Source of the DNA: Acidimicrobiia bacterium
Lineage (GTDB): Bacteria; Actinomycetota; Acidimicrobiia; Acidimicrobiales; AC-14
Assembly (NCBI GenBank): GCA_023264995.1
Contig: JAHFUR010000034.1
Coordinates: 1-45,059, forward strand
DNA length: 45,059 nt
Direction of reading: 5' to 3'
The notes under the pieces are model-generated. The model saw only the letters and a list, made by a program, of their open reading frames with translations, searched no databases and had not been told where the DNA came from. This document shows, one piece after another, positions 7,794 through 15,150 of this stretch. A program made the position numbers and the translations under genes. The stretch's first letter is position 1. Each line of letters opens with the position of its first letter.

Positions 7794-8789
7794 ATGGTCC
7801 TCAACCTGGCGCTGCTGCTTGTCGGCCTAGCCGTGCTGGCCAAGGGAGCGGACGTCTTCGTGATCGGTGCCGTGAGGCTGGCGGTCGTGCTCCGCGTGTC
7901 ACCGTTGGTGGTCGGTGCCGTCGTGGTCGGCTTCGGCACCGGTGTCCCTGAGTTGCTCGTCTCGTCGCTGGCCGCGTCACGGGGCGAGCTCGACCTCGCG
8001 GTCGGGAACGTGATCGGCTCCAACCTGGCCAATCTCACCCTGGTCCTGGGCGCAGCCGGCCTGATAGCCCGACCCGAGATCCTCCCGCGGGTGGTGCGCC
8101 GTGAGGCGCCGCTCTGCTTGGCCACCGTCGCGCTCCTGGCTCTGCTGGTCCAGGGCGGATTGACGCGTTGGGAGGGCATTGCCCTGCTCGGGACCCTCGG
8201 TCTCTGCGTGGCAATCATGTTGCACGGCCACGAGCCGTCGCCACCTCCGGGATCGGCGGAGGCCGACCGTGTCGCCGACCTGGAGGAAGAGGTCGGGGAC
8301 CTCGCCGAGGACGGAGGGGGTGAGTTCCCGGGCGTCGTACGGACCGCTCTTTCCCGACAGGTGGCTCAGGTCGTAGCAGGCCTCGTCGCCACGGTCGCCG
8401 GCGCCCAGATCCTCGTTGTCGGCGCCCAGCACATCGCGTCAGACCTCGGGCTCACAGGTGGTTTCGTCGGCCTCACCCTCGTGGCGGTCGGAACGTCACT
8501 GCCGGAACTCGTCACGGGGATCCAGAGCGCACGCCGTGGCGAGACCGCACTTCTCGCCGGCAATGTACTGGGCAGCAACGTGTTCAACTGCACGGCCGTC
8601 GCCGGCACCGCCGCCCTAATAGGGCCCGGCAGGCTCGACGATGCGGGCCTGACGGTGGTCGCCGCGACATCGATGGTGTGCGTCGCCGCCCTCGCCTGGC
8701 TCTTCCTCGGACTCGGGGGCCGCCTTCGACGTGGGGAGTCGGCGGTGCTGCTCACGATCTACGGCGCCACCCTTCTCCTCGTACGCTGA
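7794..8789 (+). CDS. CaCA-family calcium/sodium (cation/proton) antiporter
   Basis: A 331-residue membrane protein with the two inverted alpha repeats of the Ca2+:cation antiporter family. Repeat 1 has GFGTGVPELLVSS and GNVIGSNLANL (about 43-80); repeat 2 has AVGTSLPELVTG and GNVLGSNVFN (about 235-270). The Glu of each PE motif and the GSN asparagines line the ion site. An acidic loop (LEEEVGDLAEDGGG) lies between the halves on the cytoplasmic side, as in YrbG-like members. The frame is open upstream to 7614, but that extension is the duplicated phosphatase fragment, so I start at the ATG at 7794, where the first hydrophobic helix begins. It points away from the CLC operon and toward the CASTOR-like channel. 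Confidence 0.92.
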   Translation: MVLNLALLLVGLAVLAKGADVFVIGAVRLAVVLRVSPLVVGAVVVGFGTGVPELLVSSLAASRGELDLAVGNVIGSNLANLTLVLGAAGLIARPEILPRVVRREAPLCLATVALLALLVQGGLTRWEGIALLGTLGLCVAIMLHGHEPSPPPGSAEADRVADLEEEVGDLAEDGGGEFPGVVRTALSRQVAQVVAGLVATVAGAQILVVGAQHIASDLGLTGGFVGLTLVAVGTSLPELVTGIQSARRGETALLAGNVLGSNVFNCTAVAGTAALIGPGRLDDAGLTVVAATSMVCVAALAWLFLGLGGRLRRGESAVLLTIYGATLLLVR

Positions 8790-9016
8790 CTCATTGCAGA
8801 TCCAGCAAGGGTGGCGCGACGAGCCCGAGTCGGCTGCTCACCTCGATGTGGGACCACTGCGTCCTTGGGTGGGGGACAGCCCCTTCGGAACGGCGGTCGT
8901 GTGGTGTACACCTCGGCTGGCCTGGCACACTGGTCCCGCCACGGTCGGGTGGTGAGATGCCGGGAAGCCTGGTCGGCCAACTGAAGACTCGTCACCGATC
9001 ACCGGAGATCCAGCGC

Positions 9017-9199
9017 GTGGCTGTCCACGATCCGAACCCATCGAAGCCTCGTCCGACGATTCCGGGCGCACCGGGAGCGTTGGGGCCCGAGGTCGTCGTC
9101 CATCGCTTGTTTGCCCTGACCGCCGCTGCCGACGCCCTGTCCGCGCCGTCGGGTACGCCGGTCGTTCCGGGATTGTCCGCCGGGAGAGGAACCTTCTGA
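9017..9199 (+). CDS. Possible 60-residue leader protein before the CASTOR-like gene
   Basis: A GTG at 9017-9019 with GGAG nine bases upstream opens a 60-codon frame rich in Pro, Ala and Val. Its TGA overlaps the next start as TGATG, an arrangement typical of translational coupling. No family is recognised. It may be a small protein, a translated leader or chance; the coupling and binding site are the only support. Confidence 0.3.
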   Translation: MAVHDPNPSKPRPTIPGAPGALGPEVVVHRLFALTAAADALSAPSGTPVVPGLSAGRGTF

Positions 9200-11163
9200 T
9201 GTCAGCACGTCGCTCCTTCCGAAGGCGCCTTCGCTACAAGTTCGACACCGTCCTGGCGCGCGGCACCATCGCAGTGATCCTCTGGTTGGCTCTCATCACC
9301 GGGGCCGTGGTGCTCGTCACCGGCACCATGCTTTCGGTGCTCGAGGTGTTGGTCCATGGTCACCATGTAGGCATCGTCGAAGGGGTCTGGCAGAACCTCT
9401 TGCGAAGCCTCGAGCCGGCGGCGATGGAGGCTGACGTGGGGTGGCCCCTTCGCCTCCAGTCGCTGTTCGTGGTGCTCTTCGGGATCTTCGTTGGAAGCTC
9501 GCTGATCGGCCTGATCGCGAGCGGGATCGAACGGCGGGTCGACGAACTGCGCAAGGGCCGAAGCGAGGTGCTCGAGGAGGGCCACGTGTTGATCCTCGGC
9601 TGGTCCGACAAGGTCTTCCCCGTGATCGCCGAGCTCCTCCTCGCCCATCGAGCCCAACGCCACAGCGTCATCGTCGTTCTCGCCGATCGCGACAAGATCG
9701 AGATGGAGGACGCCATACGGGCCCGCGTTCGCCACTTCGGCCATACCCGGCTCGTCTGCCGTAGGGGCGATCCAGCCAATCCGGCGGACCTGGCACTGGT
9801 GAGCCCGTATCACACCAGGTCGGTGATCGTGTTGGGCGACAACCGCACCGAAGGTGATGCCCAGGTGATCCGGGCTGTGCTGGCGCTCATGGACGACGAG
9901 GAACGGTTCCCGACTGTTCGGGTCGTGGCCGACTGCACCCGCCCGGAGAATGCAGATGCGCTCAGAGAGGCCTCCGGAGGGCAGGCGATCGCCATCGCGT
10001 CGTCCGACCTGATCGCCCGCATCACCGCGCAGGCTTGCCGCAACACCGGCCTGGGAACCGTATTCCAGGAGATCCTGGACTTCGGCGGCGTCGACATCTA
10101 CTTCCACGACGACCCCCGGCTCGCGGGGCGGGCCTTTGGCGACCTGGTCCTCTCCTACGAACAGGGGGCTCCCATCGGCATCCGCTACTCCGACGGGATC
10201 GTCGACCTGAACCCGCCCGACGGCCACGTCGTAGCGGAGACCGAGACCGTCGTGGTCATCACAGGGAACGCGGAGGACATCGACCTCCGCGCCGAACCGG
10301 CGCGCCCGGTGCTGCCTCCACCGAGCTCGGCCGCGAGCGACCTGCGCCCGAGCAGGTTGCTGATGGTCGGCTGGAACCCCATGGCGCCGGCGATCCTCGC
10401 CGAGCTCGACAAATGGGTGGAGCCGGGGTCGACGATCCGGGTGCTGATCGACGGAGGTCTCGTCAGCGAGAGCGAAGTGACAGTACCCGGCTTGCGCTCG
10501 CTGGAGGTGTCGGTGACGACGGCCTATGAATCAGCCCCCCAGAAGGTTGCCGAGCTCTGCGCCAAAGAGCAGTACGAGCGGGTCGTCGTGCTCTGCTATC
10601 GCACGAAGCTGACGGCGGAGGAAGCTGACGCACGCGCCCTCATGACCCTGCTGCAGCTGCGCCAGTTCCGCCAGGACAACCCCGAGAAGGGTAGGCAGAT
10701 GAGCGTGCTGACCGAGGTCCTCGACATCCGGGACGTCCAGCTCGCCAGGGTCGCCGGCGCGGAGGACTTCATTGTCAGTGAGCGGATCACTGCCCTGATG
10801 CTGGCCCAGTTGGCCGAGGTGCCCGAACGGGAGAAGGTCTTCGCCGATCTCTTCGAGGTCACCGGCTCGGAGGTCTGCATGCGGCCCGTATCCGACTACG
10901 CCGAGCCTCAGCCTGGCCTCCCCTTCGGCGCCTACGTGGCCGCCGCACATCAGGTCGGGCACCTTGTGATCGGCTATCGCTCGACCAGCGCCCGTGGGAA
11001 GGACCTCGCCTCGGCCATCCAGTTGGACCCGCCGAAGTCGAAGCCAGTGGACCTTCAGCCCAACGACCGCCTGATCATCGTCGTGAGCCGCGAGAACGAT
11101 CCGGCCGTCGCCACCGCTTCGGGCCAAGGTGCCGGCCAGCGCGACGAGAATGGTCAGCGGTAG
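9199..11163 (+). CDS. CASTOR/POLLUX-like ion channel protein with RCK-type domains
   Basis: A 654-residue protein. Two transmembrane helices (about 22-50 and 88-112) enclose a pore-loop-like stretch, as in the ion channels CASTOR and POLLUX of plants and their bacterial homologues. The rest is cytoplasmic with two Rossmann-like regulatory (RCK/TrkA-N type) units: the first starts at EGHVLILGWSDKVFPVI (about 128), the second at SRLLMVGWNPMAPAIL (about 386). Each is followed by a smaller regulatory lobe, for example ERVVVLCYRTKLTAEEADARAL. Such channels gate K+ or Ca2+ flux by ligand binding to the RCK ring. AGAGGAA eight bases before the ATG supports the start. It follows the CaCA antiporter on the same strand, consistent with a cation-homeostasis role. 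Confidence 0.85.
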   Translation: MSARRSFRRRLRYKFDTVLARGTIAVILWLALITGAVVLVTGTMLSVLEVLVHGHHVGIVEGVWQNLLRSLEPAAMEADVGWPLRLQSLFVVLFGIFVGSSLIGLIASGIERRVDELRKGRSEVLEEGHVLILGWSDKVFPVIAELLLAHRAQRHSVIVVLADRDKIEMEDAIRARVRHFGHTRLVCRRGDPANPADLALVSPYHTRSVIVLGDNRTEGDAQVIRAVLALMDDEERFPTVRVVADCTRPENADALREASGGQAIAIASSDLIARITAQACRNTGLGTVFQEILDFGGVDIYFHDDPRLAGRAFGDLVLSYEQGAPIGIRYSDGIVDLNPPDGHVVAETETVVVITGNAEDIDLRAEPARPVLPPPSSAASDLRPSRLLMVGWNPMAPAILAELDKWVEPGSTIRVLIDGGLVSESEVTVPGLRSLEVSVTTAYESAPQKVAELCAKEQYERVVVLCYRTKLTAEEADARALMTLLQLRQFRQDNPEKGRQMSVLTEVLDIRDVQLARVAGAEDFIVSERITALMLAQLAEVPEREKVFADLFEVTGSEVCMRPVSDYAEPQPGLPFGAYVAAAHQVGHLVIGYRSTSARGKDLASAIQLDPPKSKPVDLQPNDRLIIVVSRENDPAVATASGQGAGQRDENGQR

Positions 11164-11183
11164 CTTCTCCGACGCGGGGATCG

Positions 11184-11675
11184 CTACGAGTCCCGGCGAC
11201 CCCACCCCGAGGACCACGGCTGGTCAGGGGTGTCCTCCGCGGCCTCGACGAAGGCGCCCAGCGCTTCGACCATTCCTTCGAGCTTGTCAGGCGGGACCTT
11301 GGCGAGGATGCGGGCGATCTCCTTGCGGCGAGCGGAGATCGCGCTGTCGACGAGCGTCTTCCCCAGGGGAGCGATCGTCACTACGACCTCGCGCCGGTTG
11401 GACGGCCTGGCCTCCCTGGCGACGAGATTCCTGGCCATCAGCCTGTCGCACAGCCCGGTCACGGTCGACGGGCTGACGGCCAGGAGCTCGGCCAACCTGC
11501 CGGCATTGAGCGCACCGTCCCTGTCCAGCAGCACCAGAGCCCGAAACTGGACGAGGGTGACGTCCGCCCAGGCCGGCAGCGACCGAGCTGCGATGCCCAC
11601 GACTGCCCGCGATGCCAGAAGCACCGCATCGGTGGCCGCATCGAAGCTCGATCGCCGCACGATCCCTGCCGTCAT
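11184..11675 (-). CDS. MarR-family transcriptional regulator
   Basis: A 163-residue winged-helix protein with LVQFRALVLLDRDG, GRLAELLAVSPSTVTGLCDRLMAR (helix-turn-helix) and the wing PSNRREVVVTIAP. Its N-terminal helix (DAATDAVLLASRAVVGIAARSLP) closely resembles that of the MarR at 5888-6394, so the two are paralogues. The ATG at 11673-11675 shares one base with the Flp pilin stop (TGATG), so it is coupled to that gene. It converges on the CASTOR-like gene with only 20 bases between the stops. Ligand and targets are unknown; the neighbouring ion channel is a reasonable candidate target. Confidence 0.9.
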   Translation of the reverse strand: MTAGIVRRSSFDAATDAVLLASRAVVGIAARSLPAWADVTLVQFRALVLLDRDGALNAGRLAELLAVSPSTVTGLCDRLMARNLVAREARPSNRREVVVTIAPLGKTLVDSAISARRKEIARILAKVPPDKLEGMVEALGAFVEAAEDTPDQPWSSGWGRRDS

Positions 11676-11872
11676 CAGCCGAGCGAGTTTCCGATTGCGT
11701 CGAACTTGCTGCTGGCCTGTCCGCCCAAGGCGGTCAAGGCAACGATGCAGACGACTGCGATGAGCGCGAGCAGAAGCGCGTACTCCACCAGGGCTGCTCC
11801 TCGCTCGGACGCGCCGAAGCGGGCGCGGATATACGTGGTCATCCCCGCCCCGCTGAGATCGACGAGCTTCAT
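11675..11872 (-). CDS. Flp/Fap-type pilin prepilin
   Basis: A 65-residue small pilin. It has a charged leader, then ERGAALVEYALLLALIAVV: cleavage after the Gly leaves AALVEY, fitting the Flp consensus G/XXXXEY with Glu5 and Tyr6 of the mature form, followed by one hydrophobic helix and a short polar tail. The ATG at 11870-11872 has a strong AGGAGG four bases upstream, so this start is preferred over longer forms. Flp pilins are cut by a TadV/CpaA peptidase and assembled by a Tad machine. No other tad gene is in the window, so this is an orphan pilin gene in tandem with a MarR regulator. Confidence 0.85.
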   Translation of the reverse strand: MKLVDLSGAGMTTYIRARFGASERGAALVEYALLLALIAVVCIVALTALGGQASSKFDAIGNSLG

Positions 11873-12114
11873 GGGTCCTCCTGTTCCTGCGCCTCGTGGC
11901 GCTTCGCTGACCCATGGAACGTCGGGTAGGCCCACGAAATTCTCGATAGGTCAAGCGCCTCATTTCGTTGCACGAAGTGTCGGCGCTCCGAATCGTCGAA
12001 GGGCGGCGCATGCGATAGGCGAGCCGTGACACCCTGCGTGCCAGTGGAGTGCAATTCGGGACAGTCGATCCGACCGCTCACCACCCGCGCTGAAGGGCGC
12101 TGCGCCCTCCGTCG

Positions 12115-13572
12115 TCAGCCGGTCCCGCCGCCGTCGGTCTTGGCCCGCTCCACCACGAGCGCTCCGACCTTGGTGCCGACGGCCAGTCCCGTCTCGTTGT
12201 CCGACCGCCAGTGGATGCCACCCCAGAGCCGGGAGTTGGACGCTTCCTGTGCCTTCGCTCGGAAGTCGGCGGCGTCCTTCGGGAACAGGTAGGAGAGCAC
12301 CTCGGCAGCGGCGCCGGAATAGGTGGCGTGGCCGGAGATATAGGACGGGAAGAACGGGGTGTCGATGTAGGGGTTCCAGGCCTTGTCGATCCCCAAATCG
12401 CGGATGCCGTTCTGAGGTCGGGGGTCCCAGTAGGTGAACTTGGCGTCCCATGCGGCCACGCCGGCATCCGACATGGCGACCGCAGCGAGCGCGAGGGTCC
12501 GCTCGGAGCGGGGCTCCGTCGGCAGCTCGTTCCGCAGGTAGGCCAGTAGAACGTTCATCCACACGCCGGCAGGAAGCGGCGTGCCCTGCCCTCCAGCCCA
12601 GAAGGTGGCCGCCTTCTTCTGGTCCTCGGTCAGGGAGTTCTTGACCGCGACGATCTCCCGGGCCTGGGTCAGGAACTCCGGCGACCCGAAGACTGGCGGC
12701 GGACCGGGACGGAACTGATTGCCGGCCGTCATGACCCATGTCTTCCACTCGCCGGCGCAGGGCTGGACCGGGTTGGCCACACTGCCGGGGGGCGGTGACC
12801 AGTAGCGGGGGGCGCCGCCCGGGGCCTTCTTTGCGCACGGCTTCTCCGCTCCGTCCGCCTTCGCGAAGGCGATGACCTTCTCGGCCACCTTGCGGCCCAG
12901 CTCGAGGCCGGCATCAACGTCGCTCCGGCGGTTGGCGCCGGCGGCCACGCGGGAGTCGGCGGCCTGGTCGGCGGCCTCGTCCAGGCGCAGTGCCGGTCGT
13001 TCGGGGAACAGATAGGCGAGAACTCGAGACGCGGCGCCAGCGATGGCGGCGTGCTCGGAGGGGTACGAAGGATCCGGTCCAGGCTCAGCCAGCCGGTCGC
13101 CGAGGTCCGGCGCCTTGCGGTTGTACTCGTACTTGTAATGCCAGGTGGCCACGAGGGCGTCGTACACCGCCACGCTCATCAGGGCGTAGCCCCGAGACGA
13201 CAGCGGCGGGTCCTTGGCCCGCGCCGAAACGAATTCGAGGTTCATCTCGAGCCAAGGCGTGCTTACGGGCTCGCCGGCGGCCGCCCACTTCCGCACGATG
13301 TCCTTGACCTCAGGCGTCCGTTTCGCCGAGAGACCCCGTATCTCCTGGTCCTCGGCCTTCTCCTCCGATGACCCTTTGGCGGGCGGGGGCGGGACCGGTA
13401 TCTCGGCCGACGAGGCCAGCACCCACGTCTTCCAGGTCCCAACGGCGGGTTCGGCCTTCCGCCCGCTCCCCGCGTCGTCCTTGCCATCGCCACAGCCGGC
13501 GGCCACCAAGCCGAGCGCCACCAACCCCACGAGGGCCCTCCGCCAAGACGTGCCATGCCTCTGTCGGTCCAT
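12115..13572 (-). CDS. Lipoprotein with duplicated PAP2 / vanadium haloperoxidase-like domain
   Basis: A 485-residue secreted lipoprotein (lipobox VAAGC, Cys27). The C-terminal half has the acid phosphatase/haloperoxidase signature: YISGHATYSGA (His415) and GGIHWRSDNETG (His454), with WDPRPQ before them. The N-terminal half repeats the same order of motifs: TWKTW (47-51) against EWKTW (275-279), SEHAAIAGAAS (His174) and GANRRSDVDAG, where the second catalytic His is replaced by Asn. The protein is therefore a tandem duplication in which only the C-terminal copy keeps both histidines. Such enzymes use vanadate for halide oxidation or hydrolyse phosphate esters; which applies here cannot be told. 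The ATG at 13570-13572 is chosen because it gives a proper lipoprotein signal. Confidence 0.85.
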   Translation of the reverse strand: MDRQRHGTSWRRALVGLVALGLVAAGCGDGKDDAGSGRKAEPAVGTWKTWVLASSAEIPVPPPPAKGSSEEKAEDQEIRGLSAKRTPEVKDIVRKWAAAGEPVSTPWLEMNLEFVSARAKDPPLSSRGYALMSVAVYDALVATWHYKYEYNRKAPDLGDRLAEPGPDPSYPSEHAAIAGAASRVLAYLFPERPALRLDEAADQAADSRVAAGANRRSDVDAGLELGRKVAEKVIAFAKADGAEKPCAKKAPGGAPRYWSPPPGSVANPVQPCAGEWKTWVMTAGNQFRPGPPPVFGSPEFLTQAREIVAVKNSLTEDQKKAATFWAGGQGTPLPAGVWMNVLLAYLRNELPTEPRSERTLALAAVAMSDAGVAAWDAKFTYWDPRPQNGIRDLGIDKAWNPYIDTPFFPSYISGHATYSGAAAEVLSYLFPKDAADFRAKAQEASNSRLWGGIHWRSDNETGLAVGTKVGALVVERAKTDGGGTG

Positions 13573-14173
13573 GCCGAGACGATACTGATGGCGCGTATCT
13601 GGCGCGTAATGAACGATTAACACCCGTGTTGCGCGGGGCGCGGCTGTTGGCGGCCTGACTTCGTGGTGATGTAGATGTCTGGCTCGGCCACGTCCAGGAA
13701 CATGTGTCCAGTCCCGAACTCGGACGGCAACTCGCTGGATCAGTCGTTGGGGACTTGATCAGAAAACCCGGCGGTCCGGGCTGAGCTCGGCGCCCCTCGG
13801 TGAGCCGAACGAGTCCACAAAAAGTCCACACAACACCGCGGAACTGGGCGTCCCTGCGTGGAACAGCGAGCAGGCGAAATGGTCTTCCACCTGCACTTTC
13901 GCGAATGAGCCCAGGTCAGGGAGCGGGCATGAACTCACTCGTAATGAGCAGGTCGTCGGTTCGAATCCGACCTCGGGCTCCGACGAATGCCCTCCACCCC
14001 GGTCCGTAGATTTTCCGGGTGGAGCGGTACCGAAGAGCACGCCCAACGAGCAGGGCGCTGCGGCCGGCAACGTCGGACGGTCCCGCCGCCCTCCAACGCC
14101 TGCACGTGGCGGTCCCGGCGGTCAATCGTCAAGCCAGCCCGCCGAGGGTCCCGGGCGGTGAGGGGGATCTCTC
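13573..14173. other. Intergenic region holding a tRNA-like fragment
   Basis: No protein gene is convincing here. Open frames across it include peptides of the type EPEVGFEPTT, the familiar antisense translation of a tRNA T-arm, not a real protein. The region marks the change from compact chromosomal genes on the left to a looser, accessory set on the right. Confidence 0.6.
13932..13979 (+). other. tRNA-Thr(CGU)-like 3' half, candidate attachment site or pseudo-tRNA
   Basis: Anticodon arm CTCA-CTCGTAA-TGAG (anticodon CGT), a five-base variable region, T arm GTCGG-TTCGAAT-CCGAC and acceptor strand CTCGGGC are all present and correctly spaced. The 5' half is not: the best upstream acceptor candidate (GCCCAGG at 13909) pairs imperfectly and no D arm can form. 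CCA is not encoded. Fragments running from the anticodon loop to the 3' end are the usual core left by tyrosine-integrase insertion into tRNA genes, so an att remnant is likely; a decayed tRNA is the alternative. Confidence 0.6.
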
Positions 14174-14179
14174 TACCAT
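14174..14179 (+). promoter_or_regulatory. -10 box TACCAT of the RHH pseudogene
   Basis: TACCAT ends six bases before the ATG at 14186, the same spacing as for other apparently leaderless genes in this window, and decides between the ATGs at 14180 and 14186. Confidence 0.4.
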
Positions 14180-14334
14180 ATGGCCATGGCTCGGCGAGAG
14201 GTACTCGTGCAACTCGATGACGAGCTGGTCGAGCGGCTGGATCGACTTGCGCAGGCGCGGGGGACCAGCCGGTCCGAGCTGCTTCGTCGCGGGGCTGCGC
14301 GGTGTTGGACGCGTCGGAGCAGCTCGCCGACCGG

Positions 14335-14370
14335 GTTATCGCGCGCCGCAGTCGTGCCGTACTCGTGCGG
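14335..14370 (+). repeat. 36-bp imperfect direct repeat, copy A
   Basis: Matches 15101-15136 at 31 of 36 positions, same orientation. It overlaps the 3' end of the broken RHH gene and lies 56 bases before the chlorite dismutase start. Confidence 0.75.
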
Positions 14371-14414
14371 TAGAGGCCGCACCACAACCGTCGAAATGCG
14401 TTGGCAAGCAGCGG

Positions 14415-14420
14415 TAGCGT
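14415..14420 (+). promoter_or_regulatory. -10 box TAGCGT of the chlorite dismutase gene
   Basis: TAGCGT followed by six bases and the ATG at 14427; no Shine-Dalgarno sequence, so a leaderless transcript is likely. The -35 element is not clear. Confidence 0.45.
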
Positions 14421-14426
14421 GAAGGC

Positions 14427-14972
14427 ATGCCGATTCTCCCCGTGATCTTCGCAGGAGGGGACGAGGGCGCCTGGCGGGTCCGGAGCATTGCTGCGGTCGT
14501 TGGGTCGTCGCTTCCGGCCGTCGAGCGTTTGGCGATCTTCGAAGGGGTACGCGTTGCTCCGGCCGCCGCCACTTGGGCGCTTGCCGGGGTCGTCGGCCAC
14601 GAGCGTTATGTGGGGGCTCGCGAGCACAACGAACTCGCGGCCTGTTCACCGAGCCTCGGACGCCCAGCGGCAACGCGGGCCGCACTGATCACGATTCGGA
14701 AGTCCGAGGCATGGTGGGCGTTGGCGCAGGACGAGCGGCGCGAGATCCTGGAGGAGCAGTCTGGGCATATCGCTATCGGCCTGAAGTATCTGCCTGCGGT
14801 TGCCCGCCGTTTGCATCACTGCCGGGACCTTGGCGAGCCATTCGACTTCCTGACCTGGTTCGAGTTCGCGCCTGAGGACGCGGAGGGTTTCGGCGAATTG
14901 GTCGCCATGCTGCGCGCGACCGAAGAGTGGGATTTCGTCGACCGCGAGGTGGAGATCGGCCTCGAGCGGTAG
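14427..14972 (+). CDS. cld: Chlorite dismutase, short dimeric (lineage II) type
   Basis: A 181-residue haem enzyme that would convert chlorite to chloride and O2. The region AWWALAQDERREI, EEQSGHIAIGLK, YLPAVARRLHH, RDLGEPFDFLTWFEFAP and LRATEEWDFV follows the short dimeric Cld family throughout. His114 falls exactly at the number of the proximal haem ligand known for Nitrobacter winogradskyi Cld, and Arg127 at that of its catalytic distal arginine. The first domain has the expected FAGGDEGAW and SNERY-like GHERYV motifs. A typical lineage II length is about 180 residues. It stands alone: no perchlorate reductase genes are near. It sits between a broken RHH gene and an unknown gene beside a tRNA fragment, so acquisition by transfer is plausible. 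The in vivo substrate may not be chlorite. Confidence 0.87.
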   Translation: MPILPVIFAGGDEGAWRVRSIAAVVGSSLPAVERLAIFEGVRVAPAAATWALAGVVGHERYVGAREHNELAACSPSLGRPAATRAALITIRKSEAWWALAQDERREILEEQSGHIAIGLKYLPAVARRLHHCRDLGEPFDFLTWFEFAPEDAEGFGELVAMLRATEEWDFVDREVEIGLER

Positions 14973-15100
14973 GAGCATTCCGCCGACGTCGATGACCGAG
15001 TTGCCAACGCAATCGAATCGGCGTTCTGCTCGGGCGAGGTCACCGGGGACCCAACGCAGCGATCGCGTACGGGTCCGTTGCCAGGTCGGCCGCCGTGAGC

Positions 15101-15136
15101 GTTATCCGGCGCCACAGTGGTGCCGAACTCGTGCGG
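15101..15136 (+). repeat. 36-bp imperfect direct repeat, copy B
   Basis: Second copy of the element at 14335-14370 (five mismatches). It precedes the -10 box and start of the gene at 15151, so it may carry upstream promoter or operator sequence. Confidence 0.75.
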
Positions 15137-15138
15137 CC

Positions 15139-15144
15139 TACGCT
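15139..15144 (+). promoter_or_regulatory. -10 box TACGCT of the gene at 15151
   Basis: TACGCT, six bases, then GTG at 15151-15153. Same spacing as at the chlorite dismutase gene; supports a leaderless GTG start instead of the upstream ATG at 14992. Confidence 0.4.
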
Positions 15145-15150
15145 GCTCGC

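Larger units (their letters stand above)
14186..14422 (+). pseudogene. Frameshifted ribbon-helix-helix (CopG-type) regulator/antitoxin
   Basis: The first 37 codons encode a normal ribbon-helix-helix domain (REVLVQLDDELVERLDRL, then GTSRSELLRRGA). The frame then runs into a Ser/Arg-rich tail with no resemblance to the family. In another frame the DNA continues as AVLDASEQLADRVIARRSRA to a TAG at 14371-14373, which fits the helical tail of such proteins. A frameshift near position 14300 is therefore likely. No toxin gene follows; the next gene is the chlorite dismutase. It is probably a relic of a toxin-antitoxin module. Confidence 0.65.

Noticed and set aside
11184-12032. MarR gene extended to 282 residues
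   Set aside because: The extra N-terminal part overlaps the Flp pilin gene in another frame and is not MarR-like; the ATG at 11675 gives the normal length.
13759-14070. Frame containing EPEVGFEPTT
   Set aside because: This peptide is the well-known antisense reading of a tRNA T-arm, here of the tRNA-Thr-like fragment.
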